A stretch of DNA of 64,000 nt, taken from the NCBI RefSeq assembly GCF_900162665.1, contig NZ_LT727810.1:217067-281066 (forward strand). The letters are read 5' to 3'. Made by a program: the position numbers and the translations under genes. The first letter of the stretch is position 1, and each line of letters starts with the position of its first letter. The notes under the pieces are model-generated. The model worked only from the letters and a program-made list of their open reading frames with translations, searched no databases and was not told the DNA's origin. Positions 42,748 through 50,779 of this stretch are shown here, one piece after another. The DNA is from Oceanobacillus sojae. Its GTDB lineage: Bacteria > Bacillota > Bacilli > Bacillales > Amphibacillaceae.

Positions 42748-44694
42748 TTGTATTTTAATAGACGGGAATTATTAATATTAAATGAATTATTATCGTTAAA
42801 GTATAAAACAGCAGCACAATTGGCTTTAACTGCAGATGCTTCTGTCCGTACAATAAAAAGTGATATAAAAAATTTGAGGAATAAGCTGGATAAAGAAGGA
42901 ATCAAGATTGATTCTACCGAGAATAAAGGATATAAATTATATTTTGAGACGGAAGAGATAAAGACAAATCTATATAAATATTTATCTCATATCAACATAA
43001 ATAGACTGCATTTAAATAAAAGAAATAATTATGAACGTATCTTTTATATTATTCGGAGACTGCTGGTAAATGTCGGCTATATTAAATTAGATGATTTAGC
43101 GGAGGAAATGTTTGTAAGCAGATCCACATTAAATGTAGACATGCCGGAAGTGAAGAGAATTTTAAATTCTTATCAATTGTCTCTTATATCAAAAGCAAAT
43201 TATGGAATAACGATTAAGGGATATGAGTTAAATAAGCGGACATGTATAGAAGCGTACTTTTTTCAAAATAACTTCAGGGCAGAGAATCACAATGACCCGG
43301 ATATTCGTTTTGAAAACTATAATCGTGCATTTATTCCGAAGATAGAGAGTGTGTTAAAAGAAGTATGCGATCGCTTTAACGTTATCTTATCAGATTTTTC
43401 CTTACAGAACATAGCTGTTTACGTATTAATATCTATTATCCGGAACAAGCAAAATCATCCTATTGATTTACATGCTGGTAGTACGAAGGAATTAAACCAG
43501 GATAATTCCCTTGTAGGCAAGGTAAGTAAACAGTTTGCGGAAATACTGAACTCGAAATTTAATGCAGAACTAAGTGATAATGAAATGTTGTATATCAGCA
43601 TGCATATAGAGACAAAGCAAATTTTGCAGAATAAAAATATGATAAAAGAAGCAAACTGGCCCAAAATTGATCAAGCATTAGAAGCAGTTTATTTTGAGAT
43701 AAAGAATAATTTTGATATCGATGTTTCAAATGATTTTATTCTGAAAAAATATTTAGCTTTGCATGTTTATCAGATGCTGAGAAGAGTAAGAAGCGGTATG
43801 GTTTTACGAAATCCCATTGTACATGAAAATTTACAAAAATATATTTTTGCTGCAAAGGTTACGATATCTGCAGTCAAAGTAATGGAGGATTATTTTAATA
43901 TAAAAATAAACCTGAATGAATTTGGCTATTTGATGCTTTATTTTAATGTTGCTCTTCGTAATTTAAACAAAAAAAGTAAAATTTCAATCTGTATGGTCAG
44001 CGGAAGAGGCCGTGCAGAAACAATAATGTATTTAGAAGAGCTGCGTGATAAGTTCCCGCAGGATAAGTATGTGATCACAAATTGTGACTCTGTAGAAGAT
44101 ATTATAGGACGGATAGGGGATTATGATATTTTTGTATCTTCCTACGAACTGGATATACCTGAAGCAATTCCACAGGTAGCGATTGAAAAAGGGGACTATA
44201 TCAAGCAGATCCAGCAAATTGCTAATAATATTGATTTTTACAAAGGAGACTTCAGCGATTATTTTAACAGGTATTTTCAAGAGGCTTTTTCGAATTTTCA
44301 CTTAGAAGGAAGCGATAAAGAAAGTATCCTTCAAAATATTCTGCAGGATTTAAAAGCACAGGATATTGTTGAATCACATTCTGAGTTAAAGACTCCTTTT
44401 GTCGCACATGAGATAGGGAATAATATCATTCATTTGCAAGATTTGCACAAAATTTGCAGAAAGCCTGTCTGTTATATTGCTGTACTAAATGATCCAATTG
44501 TCTGGGACAATGATGTTGTTAGAGTTTTATTTTTAATAAAAACGAAAAGAGACGGGGATCATCACTTAAATATCTTATGTGAAATGTTTTCAAAATGGGC
44601 TCAGAATAAAGAGAACATACAAAAATTAGTAAAAAGAAAGAATTACAAGGTATTTTTAGACGATATATTAACCATGGAAAGTAGCGGATATTAA
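42748..44694 (+). CDS. PRD-type transcriptional regulator of the second PTS
   Basis: A 648-residue regulator: N-terminal HTH_11 (KTAAQLALTADASVRTIKSDIKNLRNKL), second HTH (IKLDDLAEEMFVSRSTLNVDMPEVKRIL), two PRD domains, an EIIB-like domain (ISICMVSGRGRAETIMYLEEL), and a C-terminal EIIA-like region with FVAHEIGNNIIHLQDL. PRD His residues seem partly kept (YISMHIETK, LALHVYQMLRR). PTS-dependent phosphorylation probably sets its activity. TTG start behind AGAGAGGTGAT. One base separates it from the YitT gene. Confidence 0.88.
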   Translation: MYFNRRELLILNELLSLKYKTAAQLALTADASVRTIKSDIKNLRNKLDKEGIKIDSTENKGYKLYFETEEIKTNLYKYLSHININRLHLNKRNNYERIFYIIRRLLVNVGYIKLDDLAEEMFVSRSTLNVDMPEVKRILNSYQLSLISKANYGITIKGYELNKRTCIEAYFFQNNFRAENHNDPDIRFENYNRAFIPKIESVLKEVCDRFNVILSDFSLQNIAVYVLISIIRNKQNHPIDLHAGSTKELNQDNSLVGKVSKQFAEILNSKFNAELSDNEMLYISMHIETKQILQNKNMIKEANWPKIDQALEAVYFEIKNNFDIDVSNDFILKKYLALHVYQMLRRVRSGMVLRNPIVHENLQKYIFAAKVTISAVKVMEDYFNIKINLNEFGYLMLYFNVALRNLNKKSKISICMVSGRGRAETIMYLEELRDKFPQDKYVITNCDSVEDIIGRIGDYDIFVSSYELDIPEAIPQVAIEKGDYIKQIQQIANNIDFYKGDFSDYFNRYFQEAFSNFHLEGSDKESILQNILQDLKAQDIVESHSELKTPFVAHEIGNNIIHLQDLHKICRKPVCYIAVLNDPIVWDNDVVRVLFLIKTKRDGDHHLNILCEMFSKWAQNKENIQKLVKRKNYKVFLDDILTMESSGY

Positions 44695-44695
44695 T

Positions 44696-45538
44696 ATGAA
44701 GCAGGTTTTTAAGGAGTTAATTGGAATTTTTATTGGTTGTCTACTTTTTGTTATTGGCGTTAATTTTTATATTATACCCAATATGCTCTCCGAGGGTGGA
44801 ATAATAGGAATCAGTGTGATTACACATTATCTGTTTAATTGGCCATTAGGTGTAACAAATCTGATATTTAATCTGATTCTTATTCTGGCGGGCTTTAAAT
44901 TATTTAAGAAAAAAACCATGTATTATACTTTGTTTTCAGTATTTTCATCCTCGTTACTTTTATATCTGACAGAGAATACAAGACCGTTAACAGATGATGT
45001 TTTGCTTTCTGCTGTATTTGCAGGATTATTTGTAGGGGGCGGATTAGGACTGATATTTAGATTTGGAGGAACAAATGGCGGAACTACTGTATTAGCAAGA
45101 GGACTAAATCAGTATCTGGGTTTATCTGTCGGAAATGCGATGCTGCTGATAGATATTATTATTGTGCTGAGCTCTGTATTTATTATTGGAGTTGATAAAG
45201 GCATGTATACAGTTATTTCCGTTTATATTGGTGCTAAGTTAATTGATTACTTTGTAGATAGAATGGATGAAAGAGCAGCGATATTTATCATGTCCAATCA
45301 TGCTGATGAAATAGCAAATGATGTATTATATAAGATGGCTCATGGAATCACGATTTTAGATGGGCATGGCGGCTATTCCAAAAATGAAAAGAAAATACTA
45401 TATTTGGTATGCAGAAAAAAAGATATTTTGAAGACGAAAGAATTAATCAAAAAAATTGATGTGAACGCTTATGTAACTGTTCATCAGGTTCAGGAGGTTA
45501 TAAGGAAAGGGTATAAAGCATCTATGACTGTCCAATAA
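44696..45538 (+). CDS. YitT-family membrane protein
   Basis: A 280-residue protein with five or six hydrophobic segments (YitT/DUF161 repeats: NMLSEGGIIGISVI and GLIFRFGGTNGGTTVLARGLN) and a C-terminal cytoplasmic DUF2179 domain (DERAAIFIMSNHADEIANDVLYKMAHGITILDGHGGYSK). Transport or regulation function is not known. It directly follows the regulator (one-base gap), so it belongs to the second PTS locus and may export or import a related compound. Confidence 0.9.
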   Translation: MKQVFKELIGIFIGCLLFVIGVNFYIIPNMLSEGGIIGISVITHYLFNWPLGVTNLIFNLILILAGFKLFKKKTMYYTLFSVFSSSLLLYLTENTRPLTDDVLLSAVFAGLFVGGGLGLIFRFGGTNGGTTVLARGLNQYLGLSVGNAMLLIDIIIVLSSVFIIGVDKGMYTVISVYIGAKLIDYFVDRMDERAAIFIMSNHADEIANDVLYKMAHGITILDGHGGYSKNEKKILYLVCRKKDILKTKELIKKIDVNAYVTVHQVQEVIRKGYKASMTVQ

Positions 45539-45618
45539 TACAGCTGCTGAAAATAGTGATTGTATGTCATAGCTCAGCTGGTTTCTGTCTTTAAATTTGC
45601 TATTCACAGAAAAAAGTA

Positions 45619-45671
45619 TTTACTTTTCTTCAAAAACACGATATAGTATAAATAACTGGTAATAACCAGTT
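45619..45671 (+). promoter_or_regulatory. Promoter and palindromic operator of the GntR gene
   Basis: TTTACT (45619-45624) and TATAGT (45642-45647) are 17 bases apart. AACTGGT (45654-45660), AATA, ACCAGTT (45665-45671) is a perfect dyad at the expected start point, consistent with autorepression. Confidence 0.65.
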
Positions 45672-45693
45672 GTGAGAAAGGATGCTGTAATAC

Positions 45694-46410
45694 GTGGATA
45701 AGTCAAACAAAATCCCTTTATACCTGCAATTAATTGAAGAAATAAAGGAGAAAATTGAAAATCAAACCTATCATGAGCACGAAAAGCTTCCTTCTGAGCG
45801 GGAATTATGTGATCGTTATGAGCTGAGCAGAATTACTGTGAGGCAGGCTCTCCAGGCATTGGAGCAGGAAGGGTATATTTATAAGCTTCATGGCAAAGGA
45901 ACCTTCGTTTCACAAAGAGCATTTAAACAAGATTTAAAAAGACTTTACAGCTTTACTGATGAAATGAGAAAAAAGAATAAAAACCCACAATCAAATGTTC
46001 TAGAGTTCCACGAGAGATCAGTTGACGAGAAACTGATCACAGCAACGGGGTTAGAAGAAGGAGAAACGGTATATGAGGTTATCCGTCTGCGATTGGCAGA
46101 TGAAGAACCGCTTATCTATGAGACATCCTATATCCCGCAAAAATTTTTCCCGGGTTTAACGAAGCAGCGCTTAATTGAAAAGCCAATGTATGAGGTATTT
46201 GAAGAGGATTACCAGCGAAAAGTTACACGCGTGGAGGAAGATTTTTCAGCGACTTGTGCAGGAGAACTGGAGGCAGGCTATTTGGAGCTGGCAGGAAACC
46301 AGCCGGTAATGCTGATTAAACGTTTTGCTTATCACCAGGAACAGCTGATTGAATATACAATTAGTGTTGCCAGAGGAGATAAATTTAATTACAGAGTGGA
46401 ATTAACGTAA
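45694..46410 (+). CDS. GntR/HutC-family regulator with UTRA domain
   Basis: A 238-residue regulator: winged helix (EHEKLPSERELCDRYELSRITVRQALQALEQEGYIYKLHGKGTFVSQ) and UTRA effector domain (VIRLRLADEEPLIYETSYIPQKFFPGL). Such proteins sense sugar phosphates such as GlcN-6P or GalN-6P. GTG start after AAAGGATG. It precedes the agaS-aldolase-kinase genes and is separated from them by a terminator and a second CTGGT/ACCAG dyad, so it is the likely repressor of both units. Confidence 0.92.
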   Translation: MDKSNKIPLYLQLIEEIKEKIENQTYHEHEKLPSERELCDRYELSRITVRQALQALEQEGYIYKLHGKGTFVSQRAFKQDLKRLYSFTDEMRKKNKNPQSNVLEFHERSVDEKLITATGLEEGETVYEVIRLRLADEEPLIYETSYIPQKFFPGLTKQRLIEKPMYEVFEEDYQRKVTRVEEDFSATCAGELEAGYLELAGNQPVMLIKRFAYHQEQLIEYTISVARGDKFNYRVELT

Positions 46411-46412
46411 AT

Positions 46413-46442
46413 AAAACGCGGATAAAATTGTTCGCGTTTTTT
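46413..46442 (+). terminator. Intrinsic terminator of the GntR gene
   Basis: AAAACGCGGA (46413-46422) pairs with TTCGCGTTTT (46431-46440) then TT. Confidence 0.8.
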
Positions 46443-46450
46443 ATAAAAAA

Positions 46451-46478
46451 TATCTGGTTATGACAACATAACCAGATA
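46451..46478. promoter_or_regulatory. Operator candidate upstream of the agaS operon
   Basis: TATCTGGTTATG (46451-46462), ACAA, CATAACCAGATA (46467-46478) is a perfect 12-bp inverted repeat sharing CTGGT/ACCAG with the site before the GntR gene. The internal GTTATGACAACATAAC is like HutC-type sites. It lies 18 bases before the agaS start. Confidence 0.7.
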
Positions 46479-46495
46479 AAGAGGAGGAATTAATT

Positions 46496-47683
46496 ATGTT
46501 TCAATTAACGGAACAGGAATTAAAAGATGGCTATGGAGGGTATACGGCTAAGGAAATTAATCAGCAGCCTAAAGTATGGTTAGAGGCTTTTACTAACTTT
46601 GAGGAAAATCGAAAGCGGTATCAGGATTTTATCCAATCCATTTTAAAAAAGTATACACAGGTTAAAGTGCTTTTAGCAGGAGCTGGAACATCAGCTTTTG
46701 CAGGAGATGTTATGTCTTTAGCACTGCAGCGCCAATATCAGGGTGCTGTTCAGTTTGAAGCAGCAGCAACGACAGATATTGTATCGAATCCCGAAAACTA
46801 TTTATTTAAAGAAGTTCCGACAATACTTGTGTCTTTTGCACGATCAGGTAACAGCCCGGAAAGTGTAGCTGCTGTTGAGCTGGGCGGGCAGATCGTGGAT
46901 GATTTTTACCAGGTTGTTATTACATGTAATAAAGATGGTGAACTGGCTAAGCGGATAGAAAATGATGCAAATAGCCTGAGTATCTTAACCCCTGATGATG
47001 CACATGATCAAGGGTTTGCGATGACCAGCAGCTATACGAGTATGATGCTTTTATGCTATGAGCTGTTTTCGCTTACTCCGGTATCAAAGCAGCAGCTTGA
47101 GCTGTTAGTAAAGTGTGCAGAAAACATTTTGGGTACAGTCACTCCGGCTGTGGAAGAAATTTTAGAAATTCCTATGGACCGGATTGTTTATTTAGGTTCC
47201 GGGCTGCTTCAGCATGTGGCGCATGAAGCTTCTCTGAAAATGCTGGAGCTTACCGGCGGACAGGTAGCTGCCGTCTATGAATCTTCCCTTGGATTCCGTC
47301 ATGGTCCGAAATCTATCTTAAATGATCAATCTGCAGCTGTTGTATTTCTTTCCGAGAATCCATACACAAGAGAGTATGATTTGGATATTGTGAAAGAACT
47401 TGCGGCAGAGGATTCACAGCTGAAGCTGATTGTTATTGGAGAACGTTATGATAAGACAGTAGAAGAGCTGGCGGATTGGTCATTATTTGTTAACCATACC
47501 GAATCGGTTATTCAAAATGATTTTTATAATAGTCTGCTATATATTATTTTTCCGCAAGTGCTGGCTTTAAAGAAATCTGTTCAATTAGGGATTACGCCAG
47601 ATAATCCAAGTCCAAGTGGAAGTGTCAATCGGGTAGTTCAAGGGGTTACGATTTATGATTATTCCGGAGAGGAAGAAAAATAA
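46496..47683 (+). CDS. agaS: AgaS-type SIS sugar isomerase/deaminase
   Basis: A 395-residue SIS protein of the AgaS family, which converts galactosamine-6-phosphate to tagatose-6-phosphate plus ammonia. Marks: LLAGAGTSAFAGDVMSLALQR, SFARSGNSPESVAAVEL, MLELTGGQVAAVYESSLGFRHGPKSIL (GlmS-like Glu/His region). AGAGGAGGAA precedes the ATG. First gene of a three-gene operon with aldolase and kinase that supplies the rest of the tagatose route. Confidence 0.9.
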   Translation: MFQLTEQELKDGYGGYTAKEINQQPKVWLEAFTNFEENRKRYQDFIQSILKKYTQVKVLLAGAGTSAFAGDVMSLALQRQYQGAVQFEAAATTDIVSNPENYLFKEVPTILVSFARSGNSPESVAAVELGGQIVDDFYQVVITCNKDGELAKRIENDANSLSILTPDDAHDQGFAMTSSYTSMMLLCYELFSLTPVSKQQLELLVKCAENILGTVTPAVEEILEIPMDRIVYLGSGLLQHVAHEASLKMLELTGGQVAAVYESSLGFRHGPKSILNDQSAAVVFLSENPYTREYDLDIVKELAAEDSQLKLIVIGERYDKTVEELADWSLFVNHTESVIQNDFYNSLLYIIFPQVLALKKSVQLGITPDNPSPSGSVNRVVQGVTIYDYSGEEEK

Positions 47684-47697
47684 GAGGAGGTGCTGTA

Positions 47698-48555
47698 ATG
47701 GGAGAGATTCAGAATACAAAAGAGATGCTCATCAAAGCAAGAGAAGAAGGCTATGCCGTTCCAGCGTTTAATATTCATAATTTAGAAACAGTCCAAACAG
47801 TGGTTCAGACTGCAGCGGAGGAACAGTCTCCTGTTATTTTGGCAGCAACACCAGGAACAATGAATTATGCCGGACGTGCTTATATTCAGGCAATTGCAGA
47901 AGTTGCAGCTAAAGAAAACGATATTCCGATAGCACTTCACTTAGATCATCATGAAACATTTGATTCTATTCAAGCATCTTTAGAGCTTGGGACCAAATCT
48001 GTGATGATTGACGGCTCGCATCATTCTTTTGAAGAAAACATTGCTATTTCCAAGAAAGTAGCCGAGGCAGCTCATGCTTATGGAGCAACGGTAGAAGCAG
48101 AGCTGGGAAAGCTTGTCGGTCAGGAGGATGATTTGGTTGTGGAGGCAAGTGAAGCAGCTTATACTGATCCGGCGACAGTTGTTGAGTTTGTAGAAAGGAC
48201 TGGCGTAGATTCTCTTGCTGTTGCTATTGGAACAGGTCATGGTTTATATGAAATAGAGCCCAATTTAGATTTTGAGCGGTTGAAAAAGATTAAAAAATTA
48301 ATTGATATTCCTATTGTACTGCATGGAGCTTCTGGTATTTCAAAAGAGGACGTACAAAAATGTATTGCTTTAGGATGTGCAAAGGTTAATATTTCTACAG
48401 AATTAAAAATCCCCTTTTCTCATGGACTGAGGGAGCATTTAATAAACTACCCAAATGAAACGGATCCAAGAAAGTATATGGAGCCTGCTAAAAAAGCAAT
48501 GAAAGCTGCTGTCCAGGAAAAAATCGCTATTTGCATGAGTGCGGGTAAAGCTTAA
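47698..48555 (+). CDS. Class II ketose-bisphosphate aldolase (tagatose-bisphosphate type)
   Basis: A 285-residue zinc aldolase (GatY/KbaY/Fba family) that splits tagatose- or fructose-1,6-bisphosphate into DHAP and GAP. Zinc and substrate motifs: ALHLDHHETFDSI, VMIDGSHHSFEENI, VEAELGKLVGQED, GTGHGLYEI, IVLHGASGIS and NISTELKIPF. Context with AgaS and a PfkB kinase favours tagatose-bisphosphate. GAGGAGGTGC precedes the ATG. Confidence 0.92.
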   Translation: MGEIQNTKEMLIKAREEGYAVPAFNIHNLETVQTVVQTAAEEQSPVILAATPGTMNYAGRAYIQAIAEVAAKENDIPIALHLDHHETFDSIQASLELGTKSVMIDGSHHSFEENIAISKKVAEAAHAYGATVEAELGKLVGQEDDLVVEASEAAYTDPATVVEFVERTGVDSLAVAIGTGHGLYEIEPNLDFERLKKIKKLIDIPIVLHGASGISKEDVQKCIALGCAKVNISTELKIPFSHGLREHLINYPNETDPRKYMEPAKKAMKAAVQEKIAICMSAGKA

Positions 48556-48582
48556 GATGAGATTGTGCACGAAAGGGGAAGA

Positions 48583-49521
48583 ATGACAGTGATTCTTACA
48601 GTTACACTAAATCCTTCTGTTGATATACAGTATCGGGTAAATCATTTTAAGGAAAATCATGTTCATCGTGCAGCAGCTGTATCCAAGACAGCTGGGGGCA
48701 AAGGTCTGAACGTTACAAGGGTTCTTCAACAATTGGGGGAAGAAGTGACTGCTTGCGGATTTACAGGAGGGCATCTTGGCAGCTTTATTGAAGAGGAATT
48801 AAATTCTCATGGAATTATGCATAACTTTACACCAATTGCAGGAGAAACCCGAAATTGTATTGCTATTATTCATGAGGGGAAACAGACAGAAATTCTGGAA
48901 AGCGGTCCAATAATTGCCGAAAAGGAAATAAAAACATTTCTGACCACTTTTCAAGAAATGGCAGAGAAAGTAGAAGTAGTCACTATTTCCGGCAGTTTAC
49001 CCGAAGGTGTCCCGGAAAATTTTTATCAGCAGCTGATTGATATTGCTGTGAAAGCAAATAAACGTGTATTGCTGGATACAAAAAGCTCTCTTATCCAGAA
49101 TACATTAGAAAATCAACATATTCCATTTTTGATTAAACCAAACAAGGAAGAATTTGAAGAGCTTGCAGAAATAAAATGCCCGCAAAAGGAAGATGTCATA
49201 GAGGCACTAAGAAAACCGATATTTAATGTGATATCCTGGGTTATGGTTACACTTGGAAAAAATGGAGCCATTGCAAAGCATGGTGATAAAATTTATCAAG
49301 TTATATGTCCGTCAGTAGAAGCAGTAAATCCAGTCGGATCGGGAGATGCAGTGATTGCCGGTTTGGCAGCTGGCTCCCGGCGGAGATTGGAAGGGAAAGA
49401 TTTTATCCGGTTTGGAATTGTGATGGGGGTATTAAATGCCTTGGAAGAGCAGACTGGAAGCATTTGTTTAAAACGGCTGGATTATTATTTGGACCAGATT
49501 GAAGTTAGGGAAATATCATGA
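48583..49521 (+). CDS. PfkB-family 1-phosphofructokinase / tagatose-6-phosphate kinase
   Basis: About 312 residues. NPSVDIQYRV, AGGKGLNVTRVLQQLGEEVTACGFTGG and the C-terminal VNPVGSGDAVIAGLAAG motif with the catalytic Asp are those of LacC/FruK enzymes. It phosphorylates tagatose-6P or fructose-1P; the context favours tagatose-6P. ATG 48583 or GTG 48589 are both possible behind AAAGGGGA; the longer frame from 48565 includes that site. A terminator follows. Confidence 0.88.
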   Translation: MTVILTVTLNPSVDIQYRVNHFKENHVHRAAAVSKTAGGKGLNVTRVLQQLGEEVTACGFTGGHLGSFIEEELNSHGIMHNFTPIAGETRNCIAIIHEGKQTEILESGPIIAEKEIKTFLTTFQEMAEKVEVVTISGSLPEGVPENFYQQLIDIAVKANKRVLLDTKSSLIQNTLENQHIPFLIKPNKEEFEELAEIKCPQKEDVIEALRKPIFNVISWVMVTLGKNGAIAKHGDKIYQVICPSVEAVNPVGSGDAVIAGLAAGSRRRLEGKDFIRFGIVMGVLNALEEQTGSICLKRLDYYLDQIEVREIS

Positions 49522-49532
49522 TAAGTGATGAG

Positions 49533-49559
49533 AGACGTATCCGAGGATGCGTCTTTTTT
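49533..49559 (+). terminator. Intrinsic terminator of the agaS-aldolase-kinase operon
   Basis: AGACGTATC (49533-49541) pairs with GATGCGTCT (49546-49554), one G-U pair, then TTTTT. Confidence 0.85.
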
Positions 49560-49711
49560 ACTTGAATAGACTAAGAAAAGCTCCTTATTCTTAGTAAACT
49601 GATTATATAAGGAGTATTTACTTATTAATTTTTAATTTTAAAAATATTATAGACGAATAAAAAACAGTATGTTAATATAAGAAAAACATTAGTAAATAAT
49701 TTATTAAAAAA

Positions 49712-49729
49712 TAAGTAAATGTTTACTTA
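49712..49729. promoter_or_regulatory. LacI-type operator candidate upstream of the ROK gene
   Basis: TAAGTAAA (49712-49719), TG, TTTACTTA (49722-49729): a perfect 8-bp dyad with the shape of LacI/GalR-family sites. It directly precedes the ribosome binding site AAGGTGGTG. The LacI regulator at 56576-57565 in the same locus is the natural candidate. Confidence 0.6.
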
Positions 49730-49742
49730 AGGTGGTGATAAA

Positions 49743-50663
49743 TTGGAATATGTGATTGGTGTAGATATTGGAGGAACAAAAATTGCATCAATTGTTGCAG
49801 ATTCTGTTGGAAACATTGTTCATCGTTGTGAACTGCCGAGTATAAAGGAAAAACCGGAGGAAATGTTTCATCAAGTAATCAGATGCATTCATCAATTAAT
49901 TCTTTCAGCAGATGTTTCTATGCAGGAAGTAACTTCAATGGGGGTTGGTGTTCCAGGGAAAGTAGACCGCGAGAAGGGATTAGCTGTTTTCCAAAATAAT
50001 TTACCATGGAGAAACTTTCCTATCGTTGAGAGATTGAAAGAGCAATTTCCGTCAATAAAGAATATTACGATAGATAATGATGTGTATATGGCTGCTTATG
50101 CAGAATGGAAGGCGGCGGAATTACCAGAGAATGCTACATTTGTATATGTGACTGTAAGTACTGGTATTTCCTGCTCGATTATACATAACGGAAATTTTCT
50201 TAGAGGAAATGGATTTGCAGGGGAACTTGGTCTTCTTCCGATGCCGGGAATTGACCAGACCCAAACAAGTACAACATTAGAAAATATTGCTTCAGGTCCC
50301 GGGATTTTACGGCTGGCAAGAGACAGCTATAACGATCCAGATTTGGAGATAGAAACATTGTTTTTTAAGTATCAAAAAAATGAAAAACAGGCAGTAAAGG
50401 TGATTAACCAGATGCTTGAATCGTTTGCTAGAGGACTTTACACTATTGCTTGCCTGATTAATCCACATCAAATAGTTTGTGGAGGCGGTGTAATTAATCA
50501 TCAGCCATATCTAGTTGATTTACTAAATAAATTAGTTGATAATTTTATGATTTTAGAACAGGGGAGAACCAATAGTCTAATTAAAGTCAGTAAATTAGGA
50601 GAAGATGCCGGAGTGATTGGGGCGAGTAGAAATGCTCTTGAAAATGTAAGCGTTTTAAAATGA
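49743..50663 (+). CDS. ROK-family sugar kinase or regulator
   Basis: A 306-residue ROK protein without an HTH, so a kinase. ATP motif GVDIGGTKIA; VGVPGKVD; catalytic Asp in ITIDNDVYMAAYAEW; GELG segment. The Cys-rich zinc site common in ROK enzymes (CGCxxCxxC) is not seen, which suggests a divergent subfamily. TTG start after AAGGTGGTG. It starts the ABC-importer locus and would phosphorylate the imported sugar. Confidence 0.9.
   Translation: MEYVIGVDIGGTKIASIVADSVGNIVHRCELPSIKEKPEEMFHQVIRCIHQLILSADVSMQEVTSMGVGVPGKVDREKGLAVFQNNLPWRNFPIVERLKEQFPSIKNITIDNDVYMAAYAEWKAAELPENATFVYVTVSTGISCSIIHNGNFLRGNGFAGELGLLPMPGIDQTQTSTTLENIASGPGILRLARDSYNDPDLEIETLFFKYQKNEKQAVKVINQMLESFARGLYTIACLINPHQIVCGGGVINHQPYLVDLLNKLVDNFMILEQGRTNSLIKVSKLGEDAGVIGASRNALENVSVLK
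50645..50658 (+). promoter_or_regulatory. cre-like site inside the end of the ROK gene, before the ABC operon
   Basis: TGTAAGCGTTTTAA matches TGWAARCGYTWNCW at all but one position. It overlaps the last codons of the ROK gene, 122 bases before the solute-binding protein gene. Confidence 0.6.
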
Positions 50664-50779
50664 GTTAATTAAAAAATATTTATAAGGGGGTGAAAGAAGC
50701 TATATTGCAGTCTTGAGCATTTCAGTTATCGCTTTTATTAAACTATTTACTTCTATTCAATTTAAGGGGAGGGTTTTCA

